Positions 25,747 to 34,841 of a stretch of 64,000 nt of DNA are shown here, one piece after another (positions within the stretch are counted from its first letter, which is position 1; each line of letters begins with the position of its first letter). The position numbers and the translations under genes are program-made. The stretch is from Mucilaginibacter phyllosphaerae. Lineage in GTDB: Bacteria > Bacteroidota > Bacteroidia > Sphingobacteriales > Sphingobacteriaceae. The DNA is taken from contig NZ_SNQG01000003.1 in the NCBI RefSeq assembly GCF_004378255.1, positions 310,001 to 374,000 on the forward strand, read 5' to 3'. Below the pieces are notes generated by a model. The model ran no database searches. It was not told the origin of the DNA and saw only the letters and a list, made by a program, of their open reading frames with translations.

Positions 25747-26997
25747 TTACAAACCGAAGGCGCTTTTAACCTGATCTACGTAGTCCAGCTTTTCCCAGGT
25801 AAATAATTCTACCTCGCGGGTTACAATGCTGCCATCGTGCGCGTGGAATGATTTGGTAACCGTTTCGTTTGGGCGGCCAAAGTGGCCATAAGCGGCGGTT
25901 TCGCTGTAAATAGGGTTACGCAGTTTAAAGCGGGTTTCGATAGCGTAAGGCGTCATGTTAAAGATCTCCTCTACTTTTTTAGCTATCTCGCCGTCGTTTA
26001 AGCTCACCTTGGCGGTACCGTAGGTATTTACATAAATACCCATAGGCTGTGCAACACCAATAGCGTATGATACCTGCACCAACACCTCGTTGCAAACGCC
26101 GGCAGCTACCAGGTTTTTAGCGATGTGGCGGGTTGCGTAAGCAGCAGAGCGGTCAACCTTTGATGGGTCTTTACCGCTGAATGCGCCACCACCGTGGGCG
26201 CCTTTGCCACCGTAAGTATCCACAATTATCTTGCGGCCGGTTAAACCGGTATCGCCATGCGGGCCGCCGATAACAAATTTACCGGTTGGGTTAATATGGT
26301 ATTTAATATCGTTATTAAAAAAGTGGGCGTATTTTGGATATTTAGCCTTGATACGGGGGATAAGGATGCTGATGATATCGCTGCTGATCTTCTGTAGCAT
26401 CGCCTGCTCTTCGTCAAAATCATCGTGCTGGGTAGATATCACGATGGCATCTATCCGGGTAGGCTGGTTATCATCGCTGTATTCTAAAGTAACCTGCGAT
26501 TTTGCATCCGGGCGCAGGTACTTAATGTCGGTATTTTCGCGGCGGATGGCAGCAAGCTCGCGTAATAAGGCATGCGCAATATCTAAAGCCAAAGGCATAT
26601 AGTTATCCGTTTCGATGGTGGCATAGCCAAACATCATACCCTGGTCGCCCGCGCCCTGTTCTTCTTTCGAGGTACGGTCAACACCCTGGTTAATATCCGG
26701 CGATTGCTCATGAATGGCCGATAGCACACCGCAGGAGTTACCGTCAAACATATATTCGCCCTTGGTATAACCAATGCGGTTAATTACATCGCGGGCAATT
26801 TTTTGTACGTCTAAATAAGTTTTTGATTTTACCTCTCCGGCTAAAATAACCTGCCCGGTTGTTACCAGGGTTTCGCAAGCCACTTTTGACTCGGGGTCGA
26901 ATGCTAAAAAGTTATCAATTAACGCGTCCGATATCTGGTCGGCAACTTTATCCGGATGCCCTTCTGACACGGATTCCGATGTAAATAAGTATGGCAT
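25747..26997 (-). CDS. metK: S-adenosylmethionine synthetase
   Basis: A 416-residue cytoplasmic enzyme making SAM from methionine and ATP. Landmarks: [20 protein letters not shown] at the N-terminus (ATP and metal site), [12 protein letters not shown] with the methionine-loop region, [40 protein letters not shown] and GHFGRP near the C-terminus. Length and motif order are normal for bacterial MetK. The 5' leader carries a candidate SAM-II riboswitch at 27061-27145, which would shut expression when SAM is plentiful. It is transcribed alone and ends in a hairpin terminator. Confidence 0.98.
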   Translation of the reverse strand: MPYLFTSESVSEGHPDKVADQISDALIDNFLAFDPESKVACETLVTTGQVILAGEVKSKTYLDVQKIARDVINRIGYTKGEYMFDGNSCGVLSAIHEQSPDINQGVDRTSKEEQGAGDQGMMFGYATIETDNYMPLALDIAHALLRELAAIRRENTDIKYLRPDAKSQVTLEYSDDNQPTRIDAIVISTQHDDFDEEQAMLQKISSDIISILIPRIKAKYPKYAHFFNNDIKYHINPTGKFVIGGPHGDTGLTGRKIIVDTYGGKGAHGGGAFSGKDPSKVDRSAAYATRHIAKNLVAAGVCNEVLVQVSYAIGVAQPMGIYVNTYGTAKVSLNDGEIAKKVEEIFNMTPYAIETRFKLRNPIYSETAAYGHFGRPNETVTKSFHAHDGSIVTREVELFTWEKLDYVDQVKSAFGL

Positions 26998-27060
26998 AGT
27001 ATGTTATGTAATAAACGTTAAAACCGAAAGGTAAGGATTTATTTTTACGTAGTAAAAGGA

Positions 27061-27145
27061 GCAGGGTTAGCACTTTTTTACGTGGTTGCAATCCAGTCCC
27101 GCTGTTGTGGTTATCAACATTGGGGCATTAAATCAGTCCACTTTC
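27061..27145 (-). promoter_or_regulatory. Candidate SAM-II-type riboswitch (long-loop form) upstream of metK
   Basis: Minus-strand reading: P1 arm GTGG (27141-27138) followed by CTGATTT; a long loop holding a small hairpin TGTTG...CAACA; then GCGGGACTGG, TTGCAACCAC with the second P1 arm CCAC, GTAAAAAAGT and GCTAACCCTGC. As I recall, TTGCARCCACGT(T/A)AAA followed by GCTAA is the SAM-II signature. GGG before P1 can pair with CCC after GCTAA, and ACT with AGT before it, giving the expected pseudoknot. It ends about 63 bases before the metK start. Confidence 0.78.
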
Positions 27146-27151
27146 GGGAGG

Positions 27152-27159
27152 CAAAAATA
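27152..27159 (-). promoter_or_regulatory. metK -7 promoter box
   Basis: TATTTTTG on the minus strand matches the Bacteroidota TAnnTTTG box. It puts the transcript start within a few bases of the riboswitch P1 helix. The -33 element is not clear. Confidence 0.5.
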
Positions 27160-27190
27160 AAACAATTTTTCACAAAGCCGAAAATACATT

Positions 27191-27198
27191 TACTTTTG
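27191..27198 (+). promoter_or_regulatory. -7 promoter box of the lipid kinase gene
   Basis: TACTTTTG matches TAnnTTTG and ends 20 bases before the TTG start codon. A T-run at 27166-27170 lies at the -33 distance. Confidence 0.45.
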
Positions 27199-27218
27199 CC
27201 GCTTGTAAACTTATATAG

Positions 27219-28109
27219 TTGAAAAGGAAAGCGTTATTTATCATAAACCCGGTATCGGGCGGGAAAAAAAAGGATGGGGTGCCGGATCTTGTACAGAAAT
27301 ACGTTGACCCAACTATTTTTGATTACGATATAGAGTTTACCACGGGGATATTCCATGCCAATGGCCTGGCAAAGGCAGCTGTTGGCGAGTACGATATTGT
27401 TGTTGCCGTTGGCGGCGATGGCACGGTTAACGAGGTGGCATCGGGCATTGTAAATACAGATACTGTTTTGGGGGTTATCCCCTATGGGTCGGGCAATGGC
27501 TTATCCAGATTCCTGAATATCCCGATGAACGTAGAGGAAGCCTTTAAAACGCTTAACCAGGCAAGGGCAATAACCATTGATGCCGGGCAGATGAACGGGC
27601 AATGGTTTTTTAATATGGCCGGGATGGGGTTTGATGCCCACATTAGCCATGTATTTGCCCATGGCAGCGCAAAGCGTGGGTTTGTAAGTTATTTTAAATC
27701 ATCTGTAAAAGAAATCTCTACCTATCAATCTAAAAACTATCATATTGAAATCGACGGGGTTGCTTATAACCGCGAAGCCTTTATGCTGAGTATGGCCAAT
27801 TCATCACAGTATGGTAATAATGCGCACGTATCGCCAACGGCATCTGTACAGGATGGTTTGCTGGATGTTTGCATCATTAAACCGTTCCCGCTGTGGCGCT
27901 TTCCGGAAATGGGCCTGCGGATGTTTACCAAAACAGCCGATAGCTCCAGGTATGTAGAGATCATTAAAGGCAAGCACATCCAGATCACCCGGCAGCAGGA
28001 AGGCCCTATTCACCTGGATGGCGAGCCGCAGGTTGCAGGCACGGCTATTGATATACAGGTAGTGCCCGATGCCTTGAATGTAATAGTTGGCGCATCATAT
28101 CATAAATAA
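27219..28109 (+). CDS. Diacylglycerol kinase-family lipid kinase
   Basis: A 296-residue cytoplasmic kinase of the DagK/YegS/sphingosine kinase family, starting at TTG 27219 (no nearby in-frame ATG). The N-terminal ALFIINPVSGGKKK is the first nucleotide-binding motif; the catalytic-site motif VAVGGDGTVNEVASGI is at residues 67-82, and PYGSGNGLSR follows. The C-terminal beta-sandwich includes HLDGEP. It phosphorylates a lipid diol such as diacylglycerol or a sphingoid base; Sphingobacteriaceae make sphingolipids, so either is possible. Divergent from metK. Confidence 0.9.
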   Translation: MKRKALFIINPVSGGKKKDGVPDLVQKYVDPTIFDYDIEFTTGIFHANGLAKAAVGEYDIVVAVGGDGTVNEVASGIVNTDTVLGVIPYGSGNGLSRFLNIPMNVEEAFKTLNQARAITIDAGQMNGQWFFNMAGMGFDAHISHVFAHGSAKRGFVSYFKSSVKEISTYQSKNYHIEIDGVAYNREAFMLSMANSSQYGNNAHVSPTASVQDGLLDVCIIKPFPLWRFPEMGLRMFTKTADSSRYVEIIKGKHIQITRQQEGPIHLDGEPQVAGTAIDIQVVPDALNVIVGASYHK

Positions 28110-28117
28110 AAAGGCTT

Positions 28118-28209
28118 CACCCAAACCCTTCTCCGGGAGGGAGGGCTTTAGAGAAGAACGGCTAAAAGGCCGCACCCCAAACCCTCGCCGAGAGGGAGGG
28201 CTTTAGAAA
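28118..28209 (+). repeat. Two tandem copies of a C/G-run dispersed repeat
   Basis: Copies at 28118-28154 and 28173-28209 share CACCC(C)AAACCCT, a CTCCGGGAG or CGCCGAGAG core, then GGAGGGCTTTAGA. Each copy can fold into a CCCT...AGGG hairpin. They lie between the lipid kinase and SUI1 genes and have the general look of the repeat between nuoK and nuoL. Confidence 0.75.
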
Positions 28210-28317
28210 TAAGGGTTAAAAAACAATATAAAATAAAAGTATCCCTACCGGGGAGATAATTTACAGGTGTAGTTTTTATGGTGTTCATGAGGGCTACGCC
28301 GTTTAAAGGGGGCTTAT

Positions 28318-28653
28318 ATGGCAAAGAAGAATTTTACAGGCATCATGTACTCTACCGACCCTGATTTTCAGTATCAGCAAGAAGGCGGCGGCGAGCAGCA
28401 AACTTTACCTGCACAGCAGCAAAATTTAAAAATATTTTTAGACAGGATAAAAGGTAATAAACTGGTAACCCGTGTAAGCGGTTTTATTGGCCTTGCCGGC
28501 GACCTGGAAACCATCGGCAAAAAACTAAAAACAAAATGTGGCGTGGGCGGCTCTGTTAAAGACGGCGAAATACTACTGCAGGGAGATTTTAGGGATAAGG
28601 TGCTTGCCATGCTGCAGGCGGATGGGTATAAGGCTAAAAAAGCCGGAGGATAG
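28318..28653 (+). CDS. SUI1/YciH-family translation initiation factor-like protein
   Basis: A 111-residue cytoplasmic protein. Residues 1-30 are a variable polar lead, and 40-108 form the SUI1 domain: [34 protein letters not shown] and a final alpha/beta unit [21 protein letters not shown]. The GCGGS(V)K(D)GEI(L)LQGD pattern is the family signature shared with eukaryotic eIF1. In bacteria, YciH is thought to influence start-site fidelity under stress. It stands alone between two repeat or intergenic stretches. Confidence 0.9.
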   Translation: MAKKNFTGIMYSTDPDFQYQQEGGGEQQTLPAQQQNLKIFLDRIKGNKLVTRVSGFIGLAGDLETIGKKLKTKCGVGGSVKDGEILLQGDFRDKVLAMLQADGYKAKKAGG

Positions 28654-28751
28654 TGTATTCAGTTAAAAAATATTTTAACCGTTAAGTGTTGATTTTAAGT
28701 GATTTATGTGGTGTGTAAAATATACATTATGTAAATAAATACCTTAAAAAA

Positions 28752-28784
28752 TTTGTTTCTTAGTGTATCAAAAGGGTAATTTTG
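28752..28784 (+). promoter_or_regulatory. pckA promoter
   Basis: TTTG at 28752-28755 (-33), 21 bases, TAATTTTG at 28777-28784 (-7), matching the Bacteroidota consensus. The ATG follows 27 bases downstream. Confidence 0.65.
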
Positions 28785-28811
28785 GGCAACCAATTATAAA
28801 TTATCTTCCTG

Positions 28812-30416
28812 ATGAATACCACTACCAAGCAGTTGCCCGATTTAGGGTATCTAAACCTGGGTAAAAGCCTTACTGTTTTTTACCAGTTAACCCCCGCACA
28901 ACTTGTTGAAGCTGCCATTAAACGGACCGAAGGTGTATTGAGCGATACCGGCGCCCTGGCTATTGATACGGGCAAGTTTACCGGCCGGTCTCCAAAGGAC
29001 CGCTTTATTGTTGATGACCATGTTACGCATGATGCGGTATGGTGGGGCAGTGTTAATTTTAAGTTTGATGGTGCCAAATTTAATGCCCTATATAATAAGG
29101 TAACTAAATACCTGGCCGGCAAAGAGATTTTTGTGCGCGATGCCTGTGCCTGCGCTAACGAAAAATACCATATAGATATCCGTGTAGTTACCGAGACGGC
29201 CTATCAAAACCTGTTTGTGCATCACCTGTTCATCCGCCCCGAGATTGCCGACCCCGAAAGCCGGCCCGAATGGACCATTATTGCAGCGCCCGGCTTTACG
29301 GCCGACCCGGAAACCGATGGTACACGCCAACCCAATTTCTCGATCATCAGCTTTAGCAAAAAAATTATCCTGATAGGTGGCACGGGCTACACCGGCGAAA
29401 TTAAAAAGGGTATTTTTTCGGTACTGAACTTTATTTTACCGCATGACAGGCAGGTGCTGTCTATGCATTGCGCGGCCAATACCGGCGTAAAAGGCGATAC
29501 CGCTATCTTTTTCGGCTTATCGGGCACGGGCAAAACCACCCTCTCTGCCGACCCGGGGCGCAGCCTGATAGGGGATGACGAACACGGCTGGAGCGACCAT
29601 ACCATATTTAACTTTGAGGGCGGCTGCTATGCCAAATGCACCGGGCTTACTGCCGAAAGCGAGCCGGAGATATTCAACGCCGTTAAATATGGCGCCCTTT
29701 TAGAGAATATAAACTTTATACCCGGTACGCGCAGGGTTAACTATAATAATACGGATAAAACCGAAAATACCCGTGTTGCCTACCCTTTAACCAATGTAAG
29801 CAGCGCGGTTACACCGTCAATAGCGTCATCGCCCCAAAATATATTTTTTTTAACGGCGGATGCCTTTGGGGTGCTGCCACCCATATCAAAATTAACGCCC
29901 CAGCAGGCCATGTACCACTTTTTATCGGGCTACACGGCTAAAATAGCGGGTACCGAAACGGGCATTACCGAGCCGGTTGCCACTTTTTCGGCCTGCTTTG
30001 GCGAGGCCTTTTTACCATTGCACCCGGTAACCTATGCCAACCTGTTGGGTAAAAAAATTAAAGAGCACCAGGTAAATGTATGGCTGGTAAATACCGGCTG
30101 GGCGGGCGGGGGCTATGGCGTTGGCCGCCGTATAAAACTGGCTTACACCCGCGCCATGATCAATGCTGCCATCAGCGGTGCGCTAAACCATGCAGATTAT
30201 CACCCGCACCCCGTATTTAATATGATGATGCCCCGCAGTTGCCCTAACGTGCCAGACGAGATCTTAAACCCCGTGAATACCTGGGCCAATGCAGAAAATT
30301 ACGAAGAAAGCGCAAACAAGCTTGCGAATGCGTTTGTTAAAAACTTTGAAAAATATGCCAGTTATAATACAGCACACCTTATAAATGCCGGGCCAAACAC
30401 CGTAATTACAGTGTAG
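28812..30416 (+). CDS. pckA: Phosphoenolpyruvate carboxykinase (ATP)
   Basis: A 534-residue cytoplasmic enzyme of gluconeogenesis converting oxaloacetate and ATP to PEP, CO2 and ADP. Motifs: GRSPKDRFIV near residue 58, the kinase-1a P-loop FFGLSGTGKTTLSAD near 236, the metal-binding IGDDEHGWSDHTIFNFEGGCYAK, and the NVSSAVTPSI region. The P-loop variant and length fit the ATP-dependent type rather than the GTP type. It has its own promoter and is followed by a hairpin terminator. Confidence 0.97.
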   Translation: MNTTTKQLPDLGYLNLGKSLTVFYQLTPAQLVEAAIKRTEGVLSDTGALAIDTGKFTGRSPKDRFIVDDHVTHDAVWWGSVNFKFDGAKFNALYNKVTKYLAGKEIFVRDACACANEKYHIDIRVVTETAYQNLFVHHLFIRPEIADPESRPEWTIIAAPGFTADPETDGTRQPNFSIISFSKKIILIGGTGYTGEIKKGIFSVLNFILPHDRQVLSMHCAANTGVKGDTAIFFGLSGTGKTTLSADPGRSLIGDDEHGWSDHTIFNFEGGCYAKCTGLTAESEPEIFNAVKYGALLENINFIPGTRRVNYNNTDKTENTRVAYPLTNVSSAVTPSIASSPQNIFFLTADAFGVLPPISKLTPQQAMYHFLSGYTAKIAGTETGITEPVATFSACFGEAFLPLHPVTYANLLGKKIKEHQVNVWLVNTGWAGGGYGVGRRIKLAYTRAMINAAISGALNHADYHPHPVFNMMMPRSCPNVPDEILNPVNTWANAENYEESANKLANAFVKNFEKYASYNTAHLINAGPNTVITV

Positions 30417-30498
30417 TTAGACGCAAGTATATCACTACTGTTACATACATTTTACAAGTTTTTGCTTGCTATTATTAAAAAAAATGGGTTGTATTGTA

Positions 30499-30527
30499 AA
30501 AAATTGTCTGCCGTACAGACAATTTTT
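30499..30527 (+). terminator. pckA terminator
   Basis: Perfect 12-bp stem with arms AAAAATTGTCTG and CAGACAATTTTT around a 5-base loop, followed by CTGTTT. It lies 83 bases after the pckA stop in the 297-base gap before exbB. The rest of the gap is A/T-rich promoter sequence. Confidence 0.85.
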
Positions 30528-30610
30528 CTGTTTAAGAGCGTTATGTAATCACCAATTTGCAGAACCGCTTAAGCTGTATATTAAATAATTATAAAGAATA
30601 ACATAAAAAG

Positions 30611-30640
30611 TTTTTTTATTTCATTTAAATTCTATTTTTG
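30611..30640 (+). promoter_or_regulatory. Probable promoter of the exbB-tonB operon
   Basis: TATTTTTG at 30633-30640 matches the -7 box TAnnTTTG. A T-run at 30611-30617 sits at about the -33 distance. The transcript would have a leader of roughly 70 A-rich bases before exbB, common for highly expressed genes in this phylum. Confidence 0.45.
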
Positions 30641-30713
30641 TTATTCGCTTAAAACGCACACATTTTTATTAACTTATATTACAAACAAAACGAAAACTAA
30701 AATTTAAAAAGTA

Positions 30714-31556
30714 ATGGCAAACGCACCAACAAAACCAACTACTCCTGTAAAAAACGAAAGCTCAAGTGCATCGGGCGCATTTGCAACTTTGACCATTCCT
30801 ATTTGCATAGTAGTGGCAATTTGTATCTTCGTATTCATCTTAGGCCACCCAAGCCATTTTAAAGGCGGTAACCCTGATAACGATCCTAATCCGGGCGATA
30901 TCTTCGGTACTGTACACAAAGGTGGTGTTATTGTACCTATCATCCTTTCTTACCTTTTAATGGTGATCGTATTTTCAATCGAAAGGTTCATCGTAATCGG
31001 CAGAGCTTCTGGTACAGGTAACGTAGATGCTTTCGTTAGAAAAATTCAGGCTTTCTTAAACTCAGGTAACATCGAAGCAGCAAACGCTGAGTGCGACAAA
31101 CAAAAAGGTTCGGTAGCAAACGTTATCAAATCTGGTTTGAAAAAATACCGCGAAATGGAAGTTGATCAAACAATGGATGTTGATCAGAAAGCCCTGGCTA
31201 TCCAGAAAGACATTGAAGAAGCAACTGCTTTAGAGATGCCAATGTTAGAGCAAAACTTAACTATCATCGCTACCCTGGTATCAATCGGTACATTAACCGG
31301 TTTGTTAGGTACGGTAATCGGTATGATCGGTGCGTTCTCTACCTTGGGTGCATCTGGTGCTCCAAACCAATCAGAACTTTCAACTCACATTTCTGAAGCA
31401 CTTATCAACACAGCATTAGGTATCGGTACATCAGCTGTATCAATTGTAATGTACAATGTGTTCACTTCAAAAATTGACAAGTTGACTTACGCAATTGACG
31501 AAACCGGTTTCAGCATCGTTCAAACATTCTCTGCTTCACATAAAAACAGAGCGTAA
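30714..31556 (+). CDS. exbB: ExbB/TolQ/MotA-family proton channel subunit
   Basis: A 280-residue inner-membrane protein. Hydrophobic spans at about residues 26-46, 72-90, 180-205 and 225-248. The C-terminal channel part ALEMPMLEQNLTIIATLVSIGTLTGLLGTVIGMI is typical of ExbB/TolQ, and the helix after it carries STHISEALINTALGIGTSAVSI. It forms the pentameric stator that, with ExbD, converts proton flux into movement of TonB. First gene of the operon; a hairpin lies between it and the first exbD. Confidence 0.95.
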   Translation: MANAPTKPTTPVKNESSSASGAFATLTIPICIVVAICIFVFILGHPSHFKGGNPDNDPNPGDIFGTVHKGGVIVPIILSYLLMVIVFSIERFIVIGRASGTGNVDAFVRKIQAFLNSGNIEAANAECDKQKGSVANVIKSGLKKYREMEVDQTMDVDQKALAIQKDIEEATALEMPMLEQNLTIIATLVSIGTLTGLLGTVIGMIGAFSTLGASGAPNQSELSTHISEALINTALGIGTSAVSIVMYNVFTSKIDKLTYAIDETGFSIVQTFSASHKNRA

Positions 31557-31569
31557 TAAAATATTAATG

Positions 31570-31611
31570 CGGATTTATTCATTTTAACAAAATATAATTT
31601 GGATGAATCCG
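31570..31611 (+). other. Hairpin in the exbB-exbD gap
   Basis: Arms CGGATTTATTCA and TGGATGAATCCG pair with a few mismatches or wobbles around an A/T-rich loop. There is no T-run after it, so it is more likely an mRNA stabiliser or partial attenuator than a full terminator. This would fit the excess of ExbB over ExbD in the complex. Confidence 0.4.
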
Positions 31612-31655
31612 TTAAATAACTATATTTACATTAATATTTTTTAAACGATAAAAAG

Positions 31656-32273
31656 ATGCCAAGAGTAAAAGTCGGGAGAAAGAGCACCGCAATAGATATG
31701 ACCGCCATGTGCGACGTAGCTTTCCTGTTGCTTACTTTCTTCATATTAACAGCAAAACCAAGAACAGAGGATCCTGTTCCGGTAGATGTTCCTGCTTCAT
31801 CGGTTGAGCAGCCTATACCAGACGATAACGTGCTTTTGTTAACCGTTGGTAAGGGTAAAATTTTCTTTACGGTTGATGGTACAGATATACGTAAACAAAC
31901 CCTTACACAAATGGGTGATAAGTATAACGTTAAATTCACACCAGGTCAGCTTCAAACATTCTCTAACCTGCAGGTTTCCGGCGTACCGATGAACCGTATG
32001 CAGCAGTTTTTGGATTTAGATGCCGACAAGCGTAAGGCTTATGTACAACCGGGTATCCCTGCAGATACAACAGCAAATAACGAGTTGGCTGACTGGATCA
32101 GGGAAGCGCGTAAAGCAGACGTTGCTTTGCACAATAAAGCGTTAAGGATATCTATCAAAGGCGACAGTAAAGAGGAGTACCCTACGATCAAAAAGATAAT
32201 CGGGATACTCCAAAATCAAAAAGCTAACAAATTTAGCCTGATCACATCAGTCAGGAGCGCACCTAAAAATTAA
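31656..32273 (+). CDS. exbD: ExbD/TolR-family protein (first copy)
   Basis: A 205-residue inner-membrane protein with one N-terminal span (about residues 20-40, MCDVAFLLLTFFILTAKPR) preceded by the basic segment RVKVGRKSTAIDM. The span contains the conserved Asp (D in MCDVAFLL) used for proton transfer. The periplasmic domain of about 150 residues is longer than in E. coli ExbD (about 141 aa in total). It is one of two adjacent, diverged exbD genes, a usual arrangement in Bacteroidota TonB operons. Confidence 0.92.
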   Translation: MPRVKVGRKSTAIDMTAMCDVAFLLLTFFILTAKPRTEDPVPVDVPASSVEQPIPDDNVLLLTVGKGKIFFTVDGTDIRKQTLTQMGDKYNVKFTPGQLQTFSNLQVSGVPMNRMQQFLDLDADKRKAYVQPGIPADTTANNELADWIREARKADVALHNKALRISIKGDSKEEYPTIKKIIGILQNQKANKFSLITSVRSAPKN

Positions 32274-32278
32274 AAAAA

Positions 32279-32812
32279 ATGGCAGAATTAGACACCTCCT
32301 CCGGCGGGGGGAAAAAGGGCGGAAAAGTAAGAAGTAAAAAAGCTTCAACACGTGTGGATTTAACCGCGATGGTGGATCTTGCTTTCTTGCTGATTACATT
32401 CTTTATCATGACCACCACACTATCTAAGCCTAAGGCTATGGATGTGGTTGTGCCCGCCAAGGATGAAAAAGTAGACGATCAATTACCGGTTGCCGCATCA
32501 CGTTCGATGACGCTATTATTAGGTGCAAACGATAAACTGGAATGGTTTATTGGTGTACCGGGCGATACTGCACCAGAAACTATTGGTTATGGTAAAGATG
32601 GTTTACGCAAAACGCTTATCGAAAAAAGTAAGGAAGTACAGGCGAGCACCGGTAAATACATGGTTGTATTAATTAAACCAAGCGACAAAGCCAACTATAA
32701 AAATGTGGTTGATGCCTTGGACGAAATGAAAATAACCGCTATACAGTCGTTCGCGATTGTAGATATTACGCCTGCTGAAGTTGCATTGCTTAAGCGTGAC
32801 GGAAACTATTAA
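32279..32812 (+). CDS. exbD: ExbD/TolR-family protein (second copy)
   Basis: A 177-residue partner of the upstream ExbD, beginning five bases after its stop. A basic N-terminus (GGKKGGKVRSKKASTRVDL) precedes the single span MVDLAFLLITFFIMTTTLS, whose Asp is the proton carrier. The periplasmic domain differs clearly from the first copy, so the pair may form a heterodimer inside the ExbB pentamer rather than being redundant. This last point is inference. Confidence 0.92.
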   Translation: MAELDTSSGGGKKGGKVRSKKASTRVDLTAMVDLAFLLITFFIMTTTLSKPKAMDVVVPAKDEKVDDQLPVAASRSMTLLLGANDKLEWFIGVPGDTAPETIGYGKDGLRKTLIEKSKEVQASTGKYMVVLIKPSDKANYKNVVDALDEMKITAIQSFAIVDITPAEVALLKRDGNY

Positions 32813-32845
32813 CGAACTATTAAAGTAAATTAACGTTATAAGATA

Positions 32846-33670
32846 ATGTTTGGATCAAAATTAGACATACTTAACCAGCAGTGGATTGACGTTGTTTTTA
32901 CAGGCCGTAACAAAGCTTATGGTGCATACGAACTAAGAAAAGATAACCCTCGTAATACAAACAAGGCCCTTATTTTTGGTGTAGCAGCATTTGTTTTACT
33001 TATATCTTTTAAAACAATACTCAATGCAATCGAGGGATTTATCCCCAAAGCTGATGAAAAGGTAAAGGTTACCGAAGTGGTATTGCCTCCGCCTCCAGTG
33101 AACGAAGAGGTTAAACCACCTCCCCCGCCACCAGAACCACCAAAACCAAAAGTTGACCAGGTGCGTTTCCCTCCTCCGGTAGTAAAACCGGATAATGAGG
33201 TGCGAGAAAAAGAACCGCCAACCGTAAAAGAGTTGGAAGTTGCAGATCCGGGCCCAAAAGACCAGAAAGGCGACCCTAACCAGGCCATCACTATCGATGA
33301 GCCGGTTGGTAACGCCGATGTGAAACAAGTGGTTGAGGAAAACCCCAATCAGATCTTTACCGCGGTAGAGCAGGTTCCGGCATTCCCTGGTGGTGATGCA
33401 GCATTTGGTAAATATTTAAGTAATAATATCAAATACCCTGCTATAGCAAGAGAAAACAACGTACAAGGGCGTGTGGTTTTAACCTTCGTAGTAGAGCGCG
33501 ATGGTTCATTAACAGATGTTAAAGTACTGCGTGGTTTAGGTAGCGGTACCGATGAGGAAGCTATCCGCGTATTGAAAAAATCACCTAAGTGGAAACCAGG
33601 TATTCAAAACGGGCGTCCGGTTCGTGTACAATACAGCATACCTGTAAACTTTACACTTGCATCAGAATAA
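32846..33670 (+). CDS. tonB: TonB-family energy transducer
   Basis: A 274-residue protein. The cytoplasmic N-terminus (residues 1-40) includes RNKAYGAYELRKD, typical of Bacteroidota TonB; one membrane span lies at about 43-62; a Pro-rich linker follows (PPPPVNEEVKPPPPPPEPPK); the C-terminal TonB domain is at about 185-272, with KYPAIARENNVQGRVVLTF and SPKWKPGIQNGRPV. It passes energy from the ExbB/ExbD motor to outer-membrane TonB-dependent receptors such as SusC-like transporters. Confidence 0.93.
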   Translation: MFGSKLDILNQQWIDVVFTGRNKAYGAYELRKDNPRNTNKALIFGVAAFVLLISFKTILNAIEGFIPKADEKVKVTEVVLPPPPVNEEVKPPPPPPEPPKPKVDQVRFPPPVVKPDNEVREKEPPTVKELEVADPGPKDQKGDPNQAITIDEPVGNADVKQVVEENPNQIFTAVEQVPAFPGGDAAFGKYLSNNIKYPAIARENNVQGRVVLTFVVERDGSLTDVKVLRGLGSGTDEEAIRVLKKSPKWKPGIQNGRPVRVQYSIPVNFTLASE

Positions 33671-33677
33671 AAAATCA

Positions 33678-33908
33678 ATGTTATCAAATAACAATGAAGA
33701 GCAAAAATCGCCCAAAAGGCGGTTTTTGCTTATTTTAGGAGTTACTGTATTTATATGCTTTTGCGTATTGGGGTTAATGATCCTGTTTTGGGATGGTTTC
33801 CCAATTAAGTTCCAGCAGCCACAACGTACACTATTTGGCGTGGTGATTTTAATATACGCTGTACTGCGTTTTTCGCGTTACTTAAGAAAGGACCCGAATG
33901 AAAATTAA
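33678..33908 (+). CDS. Small two-span membrane protein in the TonB operon
   Basis: A 76-residue protein starting at ATG 33678, seven bases after the tonB stop. A charged N-terminus (NNNEEQKSPKRR) is followed by two hydrophobic segments (about residues 15-37 and 50-63) and a basic C-terminus. Its last 11 bases overlap the next gene, so it is translationally coupled to it. I do not recognise the family; position alone suggests a role with the TonB motor. An alternative start inside tonB would add seven residues. Confidence 0.75.
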   Translation: MLSNNNEEQKSPKRRFLLILGVTVFICFCVLGLMILFWDGFPIKFQQPQRTLFGVVILIYAVLRFSRYLRKDPNEN

Positions 33909-34812
33909 TTATAAACCCTTACTATTGGGAATTACTTTTTTAGCCATATTACAAAGTTGCCAGCAAAATAAAAGCAACAAAGCCCCGCTTGACGGGTTTA
34001 CATCAGGAACCATAAAAATTAGTGCAGACGAATCTTTTGCGCCTATTTTAGACGAGGAACTGTATGTTTTTAAGGCAAGTTTCCCGGAATCTAACCCGGT
34101 ACTTGATTACAAGCCTGAGGCCGAAGTGGTAAACGACCTGTTAAACGATAAGATTCGTGCAGTGATACTATCCCGCAACCTGGATACAGCCGAACTGGGC
34201 GTATTAAAAAGGCGCACTTTAACAGCAGATGTAAACAAATTTGCCATAGATGCTGTTGCCATAATTGTAAATGAAGCTTCAGCCGATACTACGATATCAT
34301 TAAAACAAATAAAAAGCACGCTTTTGGGGCAATTAAATACAGATAAAAATATAGTATTTGATAACCCAAACTCCAGTTTGGTAAGGTATTTGAAGACTAT
34401 AACAGGAAGCAAGGAATTTAAGCAGAAAAATATTTACGCGCTAAACTCCAGTAAAGAGGTAATAAAATACGTAAGCACGCACCCTAATTCGATAGGCATT
34501 ACAGGCTTTGCGTGGTTAAATGATCCCGATAAGGACTATGCAGACGCTGTTAGCAAGGTTAAAATAGTTGGGGTTAAAGACGAAAACAGTAAAATTGCAC
34601 CCAACGAGTACTTTAAACCTTCGCAGAATACACTTGTCCAACATCTGTATCCGTTAAGCAGGTCGTTATATATCATAGACTGTACGGGCCGTAAAGGATT
34701 GGCAGCAGGGTTTGCCTCATTTTTGGCCAGCGAACGCGGACAAAGGATCATATTAAAATCTGGTTTGTTGCCAGATTCTATCCCTTCAAGGGAAATAAAC
34801 TTAATACACTAA
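33898..34812 (+). CDS. PstS-like phosphate-binding-fold lipoprotein
   Basis: A 304-residue exported lipoprotein: signal peptide with lipobox LQSC (cysteine at about residue 21). The mature part has the PstS/SphX-type binding fold: GTIKISADESFAPILDEEL, AVILSRNLDTAEL, and a C-terminal GLAAGFASFLASERGQRIILKSGLLP that is highly typical of phosphate-binding proteins. No pstCAB genes are nearby. In this operon it is probably not a transporter subunit but an accessory of the TonB motor or a moonlighting sensor. The gene overlaps the small membrane protein by 11 bases. Confidence 0.85.
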   Translation: MKINYKPLLLGITFLAILQSCQQNKSNKAPLDGFTSGTIKISADESFAPILDEELYVFKASFPESNPVLDYKPEAEVVNDLLNDKIRAVILSRNLDTAELGVLKRRTLTADVNKFAIDAVAIIVNEASADTTISLKQIKSTLLGQLNTDKNIVFDNPNSSLVRYLKTITGSKEFKQKNIYALNSSKEVIKYVSTHPNSIGITGFAWLNDPDKDYADAVSKVKIVGVKDENSKIAPNEYFKPSQNTLVQHLYPLSRSLYIIDCTGRKGLAAGFASFLASERGQRIILKSGLLPDSIPSREINLIH

Positions 34813-34841
34813 CACTAACTATATACACATAATAAACTAAG

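Noticed and set aside
25158..25769. Long open frames on both strands through the 48-bp array, encoding 16-residue repeats
   Set aside because: A period divisible by three keeps any frame open. The frames occur on both strands at once, lack ribosome-binding sites and run into the nudix gene.
27061..27145. SAM-I (S-box) riboswitch upstream of metK
   Set aside because: None of the S-box words (for example the GATGAAACC-like core) is present; the SAM-II words fit instead.
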